Shown here: positions 25,254 through 42,724 of the stretch, piece after piece
Layout of the letters: every line of letters starts with the position of its first letter
Position numbering within the stretch: the stretch's first letter is position 1
The notes under the pieces: generated by a model
Seen by the model: the letters and a program-made list of their open reading frames with translations, nothing else
Told to the model about the DNA's origin: nothing
Database searches by the model: none
Assembly: GCF_015832195.1 (NCBI RefSeq)
Contig: NC_052031.1
Span: 11,967,850-12,031,849, forward strand
DNA: 64,000 bases
From: Motacilla alba alba
Taxonomy: Eukaryota; Chordata; Aves; Passeriformes; Motacillidae
Direction: 5' to 3'
Position numbers and translations under genes: made by a program

Positions 25254-25948
25254 TCAAAGAATATAAATCTTTTTTTTCCCATCTGGAAGTGTAAATTTAC
25301 TGTTTTCAATTGCCAAAATGCTCAACTAAAAAACCTGCAATCCCACAAGTTTTAACTTGTTTCCTCTTCTTGTTACTGTAAAGCAATACTAAAGTGTTCA
25401 TGGACTCCATTTTCACTTCTGCGCTTTTCAACTTGCCAAACAAGAGCATCTCCAAACCTTTAAATGACCACTGCTTCTGCCATGACACCCACAGAAAAAC
25501 TACTTGTGATGATTTTCATTGTATAGCATCTCTGCTCTTTGAACATTTTTTGAACAAGCTAATCAACTTGTAAGAAGAACATTATGCAGCTAATCCTAAT
25601 TACTCTGTTAGCTCCCTGCTTAAATTCTTGTAATCCAAACACAAATAATTTTTTATTGGATTAGACAGTCACATTTTCCTCTTGATGACAGATCTACCAG
25701 CAGACAAGGGAATAACACTTGGTAATGTTTTTGCAATCCAGATAGACACTGCTTCTTACTTTCCTCTCTTGTAGCTAGTGTAGCAGTCAGTGTTCATGCT
25801 TGCTTTATCTGATTGCCCTTGAATGTTCTGCATAATTGTGTAGATTCCTGTCTCTCTGCATCTATTACAGCTCCTAGTTTAACACTTGGGGTAGTCTGGT
25901 CTGTAGACAGTCAGCTGTATTCACGTTGCATTAGCAAATGTACTGTAA

Positions 25949-26257
<309 letters not shown>

Positions 26258-26294
26258 TAAATCACGTTTTCCAGTTCATACTTCTCTCAGTTTG

Positions 26295-26316
26295 CCCCCC
26301 CCCAAAAAAAACCCCC
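26295..26316. repeat. C9-A8-C5 homopolymer cluster
   Basis: Adjacent runs of nine C, eight A and five C just downstream of the PDZ4 exon. Likely unstable and prone to sequencing error. Confidence 0.85.
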
Positions 26317-26538
26317 ACACCAATAGTTAATTTAAACCTATCTGCTAATAATTTATCACAGCAGAGATTTAAACTGAAGATACTCTCAATGTTTATTCAA
26401 GGCACTGTTTGTCTGTTTTTTCTTGGACAAAACCAAATGTTATTCTGGCCTCTCGAGCTCTGTGCTTCCCACAATTCTTTGACTATCAGAGTAATAGAGA
26501 AGTCACTCACAAAGTAGATTTTGCCTGTTAGATTTTGC

Positions 26539-26561
26539 CAGTGTCTCTCAAAGAGACACTG
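26539..26561. repeat. Perfect 10-bp inverted repeat (hairpin)
   Basis: CAGTGTCTCT and AGAGACACTG are exact reverse complements separated by CAA, and could form a compact stem-loop. It is not followed by a T tract and has no clear RNA-gene context. Confidence 0.8.
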
Positions 26562-29500
26562 TAAGTAACGAGTAGGGTTATGTGAATCAATTATTGTCCT
26601 ACATGCAACTGAATTAAACTTTTTTTTTAAAAAATCAAGATGAAGTTCAGCAAGTTAAAAAAAGGTTTATATCACAGCAAACCCTATGAAAACAGCTGTC
26701 CAATTATGGGACAGCAGAAGAAACTGGAAGTTGGGGGAACTTGTTAGATGCAGGTGCAGAGAGGCTGATTTAACTGGGTGGAGTATAGACAGCATAAAAA
26801 TTACAGCTGAGTGTGGGAGATAGGTGTAACTCTGTACTCAGTAGTACTCAGGTGGCAAGATCTGCACTTAATAATTATAGCTCCCTTTCTGTTCAGAAGA
26901 CTAGTTTTTTCTGTGGGTCAATTTTATTGCTTTAATATAGACATCTGGTGCCACTTAGGCTGTCCTGGGTATAACTAGAGAGAGGTCAGACAGGTGTGAC
27001 ATAGGACCTACAGAAGACTCAAACTCAGGTAGTGGCAGCTGGGGGCACAGGGGCACCTTTGGGTCGTTCAAATGACATTTAACCTTGAGAGCTGAGCCTT
27101 CTGGAAGAAGGAAGCAAAAAAGGCTTTATATTGAGAGACATCTACATGCCCCACCAAATAATGCTAAGCACAACTGAAAAACCAAGACAAGTGAGAAGAT
27201 TTATCATTTTGCAAGTTGAAGCCTAATACAATGCTTTCCCTACACTAAAATATGTTTTGAAGGAACTGTTCTTTTGCCTGAAACTGGTTCCTGACAAAAT
27301 AAAATCACAGTTTCAACTTGAGGGCCAAACACCATTCTTCTGAATTCATACCTGAAAAGCAGCTAAGAGAGTACTGGGAAAACCTTATCTCACAATAGCA
27401 AGTTACCTCAGAAAACTTTTTTGCAGTATTTCATGATCATGCAGTTATTAAAAGAGTTGCTTTCCGTGCTGCCTCAGCTGAATTTTAAAACTCCATGATT
27501 GCTGGAATTAATATTGTAACAAAACCATAGCTAATTAGCCTCTTGGGACTCTTGAGTTTTCACATTACTGAATATAATAGCCAAAGAACTGAAAGTTCTT
27601 TACAGAAGATCAGAAAAGAAAAAAAAATAATAAATTGTGGTACATACATGTTAATCAGTTAAGTCAGTCATGATTTTTTTTCAAGAAAATTATTTTATAG
27701 AGAGAATTTGTGGTTGGGGCAGATGTAGAGGGAAAGGGAGAGGAAGAGAAAGAGAAAATGCTCAATCAACCAAAAATTCTGTGACTGAAACAGTCTCTTG
27801 AAGACTACAGACCCAGGTTCAAGATCCTGCTTTGCCTCCTACCCTCCAACATGTTCTTTCAGTACTTTTCTTTCTCCACAAGCAACTGTGTAAGTAGTCA
27901 TTTTTGACGCTCAGTTGAACATCTCCAATAGTAAAGGGAAATGACAGCCTGCTGTGGAAGTGACAAGAGAATTTAATCAAATAATAACTGCATTGAATTT
28001 CAGTGATCCCCAAAAGTACCCAATCCTAAATTTACAAGAACAGTGAACAAAAAATTGCATTTCAAGTACACAGTGACAGAAAAGAGAAGAAAATACCCTT
28101 TCTATATTAATTCTGTTACAAAACTGTAGTAGAAAAAATATCCTGAAGTTTCCATCACTTGTCATCAGTAATGAAAACAATCTAAAAATTATTGACTCTT
28201 TCTAGAGTAAGAGAGGTTATTTTCTTTACTTAATATTTGCTTGTGCAAAGTCATTTAAACTTTATTAACAGGAGCGTAGCCAGTAGATTGAGGGAAGTGA
28301 TTGTCCCCTTTTACTCAGCAATCACTGGCATCCATTCAGAATACAGCAACTAAGTATTGGGCCCTTCGGTAGAACAGGGAAACTCTCCTGAGGTACCTTC
28401 TATCTTGAAATAACACAAAATCTTTTTATTGAAATGCACAATCAGGGGTAGAAAGCATACCAATAGTAGGAAAATATCAAATGGATGTAGGAAGTGCAAT
28501 GTCCAAAATATATGATGCATCACTATCAAAATGTGGACCTGCATAGCACCATGCTAGGTACTCCTTCTGATAGCAGCAATATGTTAATTGGGTGAAATAT
28601 TGTGCTCTGGCTCCAGTGTCCTTTGTTTTGGAGGCAGTGCACCTGTTGCCAGCTCCTGTATCCCCATGTGGAACAGAATGATGTGATGCAGACATGCATG
28701 CACAGAGTAATGTTAATGTTGTAATTGCAAAGCAATTCTGAAAAATTCAAAATAGGGACAAAATAGGTCAAAAAGGGGAGCATCATGTAGTGCCAGACAC
28801 TGCTAGGAGGAGCAGTACCCAGGAACTTGTCTTGCTGGGAGCATCCTCAGGGCAAAGTGAGGAAAGGTTCCTTTCATTTAAAAATGTTTATTTCAATAAC
28901 TCTACTCACTCCTCTACTTTCTTGCAAAAGCAAAAGACTTGAGGTCTTGGAAGAGCAAGTATTATCACCACTATAACTCAGGAAGGCAATTAATTATGCA
29001 CTGACAGTATTTTCTTTGTTGTTGAAATTACCAAACTGTGTTTTACAGTCCAACAGATTACAACAGCTCTTGTGGAGTACAGGAGCAACCACTTTGTGTC
29101 ACCAGGTGCGCGTGCTTCAAGCGCGGCTAAAATTGAAGCAGTCATTCCAGCGAGGTTGCTCCTGGCTACAGAGCTGCAGGTTCATTCGTTTGCTGCTTTG
29201 CAGTTGGGCTGAAGCTGAAGGGGTTGCACAAAAGCTGTCCTTCTGTTTGCCAGGAGAGTTTGCTCTGTCTGTGCAGCTGCAGGACCACCCCATGAAGCTG
29301 CAGTAGCAGTGTTCCAGCTGAGTCACAAATCCCTTTTCCACCCTCTGGTGGGGTGTGGGCTGCACTGCTCCCACACAGCCGCTTAAGAGTGCTTCATGCT
29401 TCTTCTGACCTGAGAATGAGCCATGAAAGGCTCAGGAGCTCCCAGGACTAGAGATGAAACTCTCTTTTTCCAAGAGGTTTAGGATCCTGGTCAGCTTTTC

Positions 29501-32500
29501 TCTCGATATGGTTTGCAAGGGGTTTGCTGTTACTGTTGGTTTATGGGCCTGCCTTTGCTGTGCAGAAATTTTCTAAATACTAAATGCTGTTTTTTTACTA
29601 TTGATAGACACCGAGTGAGGGCAGACTACAGCCATAATTAGGAAACACACTATTTTTTCACATTTTGTGATGGGCAGCACTGTAATAGCTGTCAGTTTGA
29701 TAAATTAACATTAAGTACTTTGGGGCCAGCCTTTAGATATGAATGCCATTTTTCCTTACTGGTACTTGGTTAAACATTCAATTCTTGTGGCACACTTATT
29801 TTCCTGTGTCTATAATGGGAGAAATTTTGTTTCCCTTTTGTCAAAGCATTGCTTAGGATGTTCTCTAATCCATCACAGGGGATTATCTGGCACTGAACTA
29901 CAGTTCTGATGTGGGGAGATCAGGACTGGAAAACGAATGACAAGGATTGAATGAAGAGATTTTACAGGGCAAAGCAGGGGCATAGAAAAGGTCAGGCATG
30001 CTTCAAAACTGTATCAGAAAAAAAGAGATAAAGTGGATAAATAAAGAGCTGTGCTTGAGTGGTATATCCAGGAGCAAGTCATTTTGCCTAGTGCAGCACG
30101 CAGAGGATCTTGGAGTGCTAAGAGATTAAGAAAAGAAAATACACCTGTCCAGGCTCCTGACCTATTTCTAAGGAAAGGATTAACTTCCACTGCCTCTAAA
30201 ATATACTATTGTGCCTTCCCCAAGATCCTGTTCCAACATTAAAGGGGAATGTGGCTGTCATCCCTTCTCCACACATGAGAAATTACAGCTAAAATACTGA
30301 AATTTAAGTTATTAATCTACACTTTGCATTACAATTAGGGAAGTACTTTTAGGGTATCAAGATAATTTCACTATCTGCAGCCTATGGAAAAGCACTTGCA
30401 GACTTCTGGAGGTGACCAGAATGAAATTTCTGTCCCAGAATTTTATGGAGTAAACTTGTTCCTGCCTTCTTCATATCTTCCTGATACTTTTACTTTTTGT
30501 GTTTGGGATGCAGCTTCATCTAGAATAAGTACTTGAGATCCCCTGTAAATCTCTTTACATCGTAATTTTTTAGAGAGAAACCATGTGCTGTAAACAGACC
30601 TTGTTAACTTGCAACTTCCAATGAAGTTGGAAAATTGGCAATATTTCCAGGGATTTTACTGTAGCAGGTACTGTCAATTAGCACAGTTATAAAGTGTAAA
30701 CAAATTGAAAATACAGGCCCAATCAATAAAAAAATCTCAAAAAATTAAAGACTGTGCATACTTGTTTTGATCTTCCTCCTGCTTCGCAAAAGAGGAGTTG
30801 CAGATTTAATTTGTCTCTACACTGCATGTGCCACTGCCTGCTGGATTTTGAAAACATGATAAAACAGAGTCTAATGAAAGAAGTTTCTTTCATTTCTCAA
30901 AACATACAGTCTTAACTAAAAAACATAAATCCAAGATAAGCCTCTGCTGACTGCAGAAAACAGCATTCTGAGTAAGTCCCATTCTGCCCAGAGTTTCTTT
31001 AAATTCCTTATAGTTTAGAGATAAAAACCAGTTTATCAATCAGTGATAGCTGTGTGATCGGAGCGTTTGTGCAGCAATTTCACCTATGCTTTTCCTAAGT
31101 AAGATGGTGGTTAGGGACATAATTTTATGTGACCAATCTTCAAATTCTAAAGGATACAGGGCTTTGGAAATTAGGATGTCTGTCTACCCAACCTAGGAAA
31201 TTTTTGGAGCATAGCAGTGAAAACCCACCCACAGTGTGCATCCCCCATGGAAGATATTTGCAGTTTGTGGGCAAGGAATCTGGATTCTGATTTCTATGCA
31301 GCTGTGATACTCAGGTTTGAGCTGTTCTGCCTCTTCAGCTACAAAAGTACACCTTCTAAGTGTGTTTAAGAGATAGTAAAACTTGCAGCTGAAAGAAATT
31401 TCTATGGGATTTAGTTTCTCAAATCAACATAAGCAATTATCATAGTGAAATAACCTTAAGGGGTCAAAGAGGTTTTTAATATCATCAAAATACATAGCTG
31501 CAGTTTGCAGGCATGAAATATTCAATTGTCTATTTGATGTATTTTGGAGATAAATAATGGAGGATCTTAACTGCATTACTCCCCTCCCTAGATGATTTCT
31601 GTCCTCCAGCTTATTTCTGAATACATCATTTGGACCTACAGGTGCTGCTCATGTGTTTTCAAAGAACAAACACTGTGAGTTTCCTTAGCAAAACCCATCA
31701 AGAGAACCAAGGTTTTTCTAATAATTCCACAGGGCTCACTTAACTTTCATTAGAAGCATGAATTAAAGTCTATAAGTTCCATTATTTTTTCTTAGATCTT
31801 CAGCTTTCTAAGGTATGTGCACTCCTTCCCTCTTAGCTTCTTATGCCTGTGCTAGGCAAGCAAATATGTTCCATGTCAGCACAAAATGGGATGCTTCCAT
31901 TCATAGAGTCATTAATCTTATAAAGAAAATGGATTATTTTCACATGCAAGTATGCAGCATGCATACTATTTCTATTTTCCAAATAAGTGTCACATGAAAT
32001 ATCCTATCAATATCAGAAAAATATTTTCTAGCCCTGATGGAAAGTTCACCACACTTAAGTTTTCAAAAATTTAGATTTCTCTATAGCAATGAAATTACAG
32101 GTGTTTATGTTTAATATATTCTTCCAATTAAAATCTGATATGCTGGAGCCTGCCAGTTGAATGGAAACTTTTGCATGTTTAGAGAATTGAGAATATAATA
32201 AATATTCATTTGATCACTGTGTAACATTGAAAAGGACAGCTGGCTCAGGGAGGCTCATTTGCTTGGCTTACTGTCTATATCTGTTAACATTAGAAAACAT
32301 TGCAAGAATTTATCTGCCAGAGGGTTTTAATAGATAAAATAGAGGTTTGATTTTTTTTCCCCTTAACTGATACTTTTTGACATTTAGCTACTATATAGAG
32401 GGAAAAAACTGGAGAGTTGCTGTCTAAAAAGCATAGTCTCAACAGTTGTGTCAAGAAAGACTAAATAGATGTAAAAAAAAATACTGAGGTAAGTCAGAAA

Positions 32501-32621
32501 AGCCTTCTATGTGGTAATGTTTTCTTAGAATCCACTTTTTTTAGCTTGTGGGTCTTTTAAATGAGGAGAAATTATTTTCATATCAAAAAAGCAAGAGACT
32601 GATAGATATATCAGTCTTGTT

Positions 32622-33112
32622 GAACTTATTCCTCAATGGTCTGGGTGAAGGGAGAGAGCAAGTTAGCTGATGTTACAAAACTGGGAGAAGAGGTTGATAC
32701 AACTGAAAGCTCTGCTGGCCAGACCTGAGCAGTGTGGATAGTTGTGGGGACAGGAACTTAATGAAGTTCAAACAGGCAAATGCAAGGTCCTGCATTAAGG
32801 GAGGAATACACTCAAGCATCGGCACAGGCTGGGGCTGGGGCTGACTTGTGGAAAGCAGCTCTGTGGAGATGGCCCTGGGGGTCCTGCTGGACAGCAAGCT
32901 GCCCATGAGCTGGCACTGTGTCCTTGTGGCCAAAAAGCTTAGTGGTGTCCTGGGGAGAATTAGGAAGAGCTTTGCCCAGCAGGTCAAGGGAGGTGGTCCT
33001 GTCCCTCTAGTCAACCCCAGTGAGGCCACATCTGGGGTGCTGTGTCCAGTTCTGGGCTCCTCAGTCATGAAAGACATGAACTGACTGGGGAGGGCCCAGT
33101 GAAGTGCTAAGG
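32622..33112 (+). mobile_element. CR1 LINE, 5' part of a copy split by an LTR
   Basis: Sense CR1 sequence covers the end of the reverse transcriptase region onward. Recognisable phrases include GCAAGTTAGCTGATG, GGAAAGCAGCTCTGTGGAGA, TCCTGCTGGACAGCAAGCTG and GAGGCCACATCTGGGGTGCTG. Frameshifts and stops abolish coding. The copy is 5'-truncated and stops abruptly at CTAAGG (33107-33112), where an LTR is inserted. It continues at 33479. Confidence 0.88.
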
Positions 33113-33484
33113 TGCAGGGCACACCCGGCAGGGTAATAATTAGCATTGACTACCATGATTGCAGAAGGCTGATCAATTGCTTTAGTCTCTGTCCTATATT
33201 GTACTATACTAATTATGAAGCTCGTAAGCATTACAGACAGTCTGATACAGCTTTGACCTCATTGGTCAATCAATCCAAACACCATCCAGTGTCCAATTAA
33301 GAAATCACCCTTTGGTAAACAAATCTCCATTACACATTCCACATGTGCACAACACCAGGTGCAGCAAGTGGAGATAAGAATTGTTTCTCATTCTTTTCTC
33401 TGAGCTTTCTCACAGCTTCCCAGGAAAATCCTGGGACAGCTACGTCTCTGTGTGTTCAGAGGATATGTGATTACCACACTAAGG
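33107..33484. mobile_element. Solitary LTR of an endogenous retrovirus with 6-bp target duplication
   Basis: A 366-bp block at 33113-33478 begins TGCAGGGC, ends ATTACCACA (TG...CA termini) and is flanked by identical CTAAGG copies at 33107-33112 and 33479-33484. The CR1 sequence resumes immediately after it, so the block is a later insertion. The 3' part (GAGATAAGAATTGTTTCTC, CACAGCTTCCCAGGAAAATCC) resembles LTRs I associate with songbird endogenous retroviruses. A 6-bp duplication fits ERVK- or ERV1-type integration. No gag, pol or env sequence is present, so it is a solo LTR left after LTR-LTR recombination. Orientation is not certain. Confidence 0.8.
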
Positions 33485-33868
33485 GGTGATTAGGGAACAG
33501 AAACATCTCTTTTAGAGGAAAGGCTGAGAGAGCTGGGCCTGTTCCCCCTTGAGAAGAGGTGGCTGACAGGGGCTCTTACCATTGCATACAAATATCTTAA
33601 GGATAGGTGTCAAGAGAGTAGAGCCAAACAATGGGCATTTGGAACAAACTGAAGCACAGAAAGTTCATTCTGAAAATCTTCTTTCCTCTGAGGGTGACTG
33701 TGCACTGGACCAGGCCCCCAAAAGGTGGTGAAGTCTCCTTCTCTGGAGATATTCAAAACCCATATGACTCAGCCCTGTGCAATTTGCTCTGACTGAGCCT
33801 GCTTTAGCAGGAGGTTAAACTATGTGATCTCCAGAGGTCCCTTCAAACATCCTTCTGTGTTTCTGTGG
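33479..33868 (+). mobile_element. CR1 LINE, 3' part of the copy split by the LTR
   Basis: CR1 resumes after the LTR with GGAAAGGCTGAGAGAGCTGGG, passes through ATACAAATATCTTAAGGATA and ends ATGTGATCTCCAGAGGTCCC...TTCTGTGTTTCTGTG, a diverged CR1 3' end. Together with 32622-33112 it makes one copy of about 880 bp. Confidence 0.88.
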
Positions 33869-35329
33869 TGTTAGAAAAAGTATCTGTATTCAGCAACTGC
33901 TCTGGGTTGGTGTACAGCTGACCCAAGCATATGGACACTCAGGTATAATGACAGAAAATTTGTTCTCTCTTCTGTGACATGCAGGTGTGGTAAGGATATT
34001 AATTTGAATCATGTAGAGCAAAAGTGAGTGGTTTTTATCAAATAAAAATGTAGAGAAAAGTGTAAGTTTCTGAAAGCAGACCTTATCCACTTTTTAAATT
34101 TTAAAATTATTTTAGATCATTTTGTCTTTACCTTTTTTTTAATTTAATTTCTCTTCAATGAGCTAAGACCTAATCATTGCACAATTAAATACATTCGGGG
34201 AAAGCCTCAGCTGCTACATGCCACCTCTGGGTCAGTTTGTGTTGTAATGCTGAAAATATCTGAGCAAGATTTAGGAGGTGAGATTAATGACTTCAAATAT
34301 CAGAGAAGCTTTGGTGCTCTCAGGATTCAAATCTTCCCCAAGTCATGAAGTTTTGAAAAATACACTGCAGAAAAGTTACATTCCATTGTAAGATCTTTCA
34401 TTAGATAAGGTTTCTGCAGCATTGCTACTCTCTGCTGGATCATTTTGGGTCTAGGATTATGCCCTCTCTGTCTTGGAAGGATTTATTTTATCTCAAGGTA
34501 GACATCCAACTATATCACTCCAGAGTATCACATTTTGCATTACTTGATAGTACTAGAGATAAGGACCATCTATATCTATTTTGAAGGGCTGTGTGGTTTG
34601 TATACATATAAATTCATTCTTACTAATTTCCCATATTTTCAACAGTTTACAAATACGTATTAATCCGTGTTTGCAGTAATTTTTCCCTTGCAGTCTCATT
34701 CATTGTGTAGTCTGAGAGAGCCAAGAAATTCATTGTTCTACAAAGGGGCAGCTAGTTTTCTACATTTACTTTTAGCAAAATCAGTGGATTTCTTGGAAAA
34801 AAAAAGTCACAAATCCAAGTCTCTCTCTGTAGCCTGCTAATATGAAATGCTGCTCAGGTAACTGAGTGTTTTGAAATAAGTAGATCAGATTCTCTGCAAA
34901 GTCTCATCCAGGCACAAGCTGCCACTCTTCAATATATACATATGTTTGGAGAACAGCTTGTGGTGAATTGTTAAAACAGGCATGAATAGTTCAGTAAAAA
35001 TTTTTAAGGGTGATAGGAAACATTTACCACTAGTCAGGCAATTTGGGACTTCATTTAAAAGGTTACATCATTAAATGCTCTGCTCAGATAAAAATAAGAC
35101 TGCGAAGATGTAATTTAAGAAAAAAAAAGTATTGTGTGTTAACAAAACCCGAATTAAATGCCAGACGTGGGAGGTTTCTTTCCAGGAGGAGACCTGCCAT
35201 ACTGGGAGGGACCAAGTAGCCACACAGCTCCTTGCTGTCCCTTTGCTGTTACCAGCAGCAGACAAGACCTTTCCCAGGCGTTGTGTCAGCTTTCACAGCC
35301 AAGGTTTTCTGATTTAATCAGCAATGTGT

Positions 35330-35890
35330 CCACCCCCATAAATTGGTCTAATCCCTTTTTGAATCCTTTTATTCTTCTGCCCCTCCAGAAGGCTGCCCCA
35401 AATTCTCGTTTGGAAGTTGTAGACAGTGAGTTCATGGACAATTCCTTTGAGCAGAGGCTATCTTCTGTTCTGACTTCCATACTTCCCTTCTTGGAATCTT
35501 TGTGAGTTCATGGCTATGATTTTTGAGATGACGACACTGAAACGATCAGCAATACTCAGACTTTAGGTGCACAGCATTAACTAGCAATACTTTGTTTCAC
35601 TTGTTACTCTTTTACAACTTTTAGTGTCATATTGACTGTTTTAATGAGTTCATGTTTTTTGACAAGTAGGCACACATTTCAAGGTCTCTTGAATGATAAT
35701 AATTAATTTAGGGCTCATATCTGCTTAATCATAGGCAGGGTTATTTTTTCCTTATTTGCATCATCTTGCACTTCTTTTCATGAGATCCTGTCTGCCACTT
35801 CTTTCAACCCACTCCCTGCTGACAGTTTGCAGCTCTTCCACACTTGTTTTAGATGTGACCATTCCAAACAATAAAAATTCTCCATTATGG
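35330..35890 (-). mobile_element. Diverged ancient CR1-type LINE fragment (antisense)
   Basis: The + strand reads CTAATCCCTTTTTGAATCC, then later TTGCATCATCTTGCACTTC and GAGATCCTGTCTGCCACTTC. These follow, in order, the antisense consensus of old amniote CR1-like elements as I remember it. Divergence is high. Boundaries and subfamily are uncertain. Confidence 0.45.
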
Positions 35891-38782
35891 AAATTCACAG
35901 TTCATTTCTACCTTTGCTCCTTAGCTTTTACCTAATTAATCCCCTATGAGAGTAGCTCCTTCTTATCCCTTCAAAGTAAGTATTTCACCACCAAAGGCTC
36001 TCTCTAAAAAGTGAAAGTTTCCTAACATATTTTAACATGGTTGGTTTTTCTGTGTGTGAACAACTTATACATCAGATAATCTGCATCCCTTAGAAGAATT
36101 CATGCTTGTAATAAAAAGCCCTAAATAAATCCTCCCTTCCCAAGGAAGCATTTGGGACCATGGCAGCCAGGATATTGTGGCTTAGGAGGGCTCTCAGGCA
36201 GAGTTCCACTGGGAAGAGAAGCAAAGAACAGAAACTCCTCTGGATAACATTACTGGGAGGGAAGGAGCCAGGAGATAAACATCTCCTCATATTATCTAGA
36301 AATGTGCATGAACCAGTTTCTGCTGCGTGGCCATGAGCTCCTCTCATAAGTCCCTAGATTTGCCCATAAAACCCTATAGATCATAGCAGTGTAACCTTGA
36401 ATCCAACAGAGATTCAGATTCCTTCTGCGCAATTTTCCCACACCCTGCTTTGCAGCAAGATCAAATGGCAGCATATGGCACCAATACAACCGGAGAAGAG
36501 GAGCATTACATCCTCAAATAGCAAAGTGGAGTAGAAAAGGTACCTTGATAGACACAAGTTATCTGATGGTCACCTACTGTTGATCCTTTCATAACACAAC
36601 AGAATGAAGGGAGTTCAGGGGTATCAAAACATTTAGAGTAGGTACCTTTATCAGGAAGGTGAGGACCATTAGGCTTAAAGGGAAGAAGAAAAGAACACCA
36701 AGTTCCTCCTCTTTCTCCCTCCCGTCCCTTGTCTCAGGATTTGGATCTGAACTAGACTCTCGCGGCTCTCCCACCTCCAGCTTCAATTTCAGCAGACATC
36801 CCAAACATGCAGACATCTGCTCTATTCACTTGTCAGGTACAAGAAGTCCAACAAAAAAATTTTCTGCCAAATTAATAGGACTTCCCACCCCCCCACCCTC
36901 CCACACCCCTTACTACTAAAATGATGTCTCTACTTAAATATTTAGGCTGGCAAAAATATCCTTTGGTTTAGAAATGGCAAGCATGGAAATTTTAGTTGTG
37001 GCATCTCTACCATATCTCCCCTTCTTTCTTACTACCAAAATTCTTACTTTTTTACATAAGTCAGTCTCATTTTCAGATCTCCACTAATATATGGTAAAGA
37101 CATGATAATTTCAGACAGATCTTTTATTAGATATGCCTGAAACAGGCAGATTTTAGTATTAGTTTAAGTGATTCTTGCTGATGCTTTAAGATTTGTTGAA
37201 AAAAGCTCTCTGTAAACATGATCTGTTTAAGAGTCAAATTACTCTTTTATTTGTTTGCTCACTGATATGTTTGTATGGCAGTTATATGTCTTCATTAAGG
37301 GCAAAATAAATACAATTTTTGTAGAAAGTGTGGCTATACATATTTAGTGTATTTTAAAACACAGAAATGTTTAGACATTGTGACATAAATTCAGTGCTTA
37401 TTTCCTAAGCACCAATGCATTTCTGAAGTCCATTTGTTGTGTCTGTGTTAGTAAAGTTGTGTTTTAATTTATATTCATGCTTGAACCATAGTGGTGAAGA
37501 AGCATGCAGTTTGATTATAGCTTGCACTTCAGAGGACTAATATTTTCAGTGTTCCAAAAATTAATTTTTAACACTGTAAACAACACTTACACCCATACTA
37601 GAAACAAAAGTCATTTTGAGGTATGTCTATTGTGACTTTATATCAGATGTGCAGTCTGTGTTAGTCACCAAAACCTTCAGTAAATGCTTATCAGGGTGCC
37701 GAGAAATTTCTTCTGCAGCAATGTATTCTGAACACATCTCCTGTTAAAGCTTTGGTTTATATGAGCATTGATAGACTAGATATTTCCCAAAAAGTGTTTG
37801 AACCATCTTTTCTTTCATTTTTCCAAGTTCTCTGTAGACAATTAAATGTTAAGGTTATATTATTTTTGAAAAAAGAAGCACATTGGTTTTAAACACCAAT
37901 TTAAAGGTGGATAGTGAGGCTGAGCTGCTTTGTGCTGTTTTCCAGGATGGAAGTGTGGGGCTGCAGAAAAATACTCAAACACCATTAGGATATTATTAGA
38001 CTATATAGTCATTTAATTGTGATAAGCATATTTATGAGTACTTGGGAGAAAGAAAAATAGCATGCTCTTTAGGAGCCTAGACAAAATACTCAGCTATAGC
38101 ATATGCATTTAGTTAAAAACCAGAAGATAATAGAGTACAAACACTGGTCAAAAAATCAAGAACAATATTTAGAAAATTCAATGGACAATGAGAGAAGAGA
38201 CAGAACAAGAGCATGGATGGAGTAAACAGGTGGAGAACCACAGAGAAGAGCAAAAGGCTAAGTTTTGTTCTGCAATGTTTTGAGAAGAGGGCTGAGATGT
38301 TTTGATGTAGTGCATGTCTATGTACTCATAGCTACTGTCAATTCAATTCTATTCATTTATTATTAATACCTAATTAGAGAGCTGCACATCTCAATAAATC
38401 TTCAGTATTATTTCTAATTATCAATAAACACATTTGAATGGAGGAGAACAATTTCATGTACCCTGGGCATTTTCAGTAACGATTTTTTGTATATAAAATA
38501 AATAATATTTTTGGTGCCTCTATTGCAACATACAAATAAAGAAATTCTATAAAACAGGAGGTGGGAGACAATTTATGACTGCTACTTATTGTATAAATTT
38601 ATACCCTTTCCTTGTTTTAATGCCTTATTGTTTTCTTGATCTGCTTATTAAGTTGTTTCATGCCAGGTTTGCAAAATAGCTGAATTATAAACTTTGGACT
38701 TCATATGTATATGCCATGTGTATATATTCATCTGGATTCTGAATTTTCAATGAAAAAAACAGTGCTATGTTACTGCAAATGA

Positions 38783-42724
<3,942 letters not shown>

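Noticed and set aside
32673..33146. 157-codon minus-strand open frame
   Set aside because: It is the antisense of the CR1 copy, running into the LTR.
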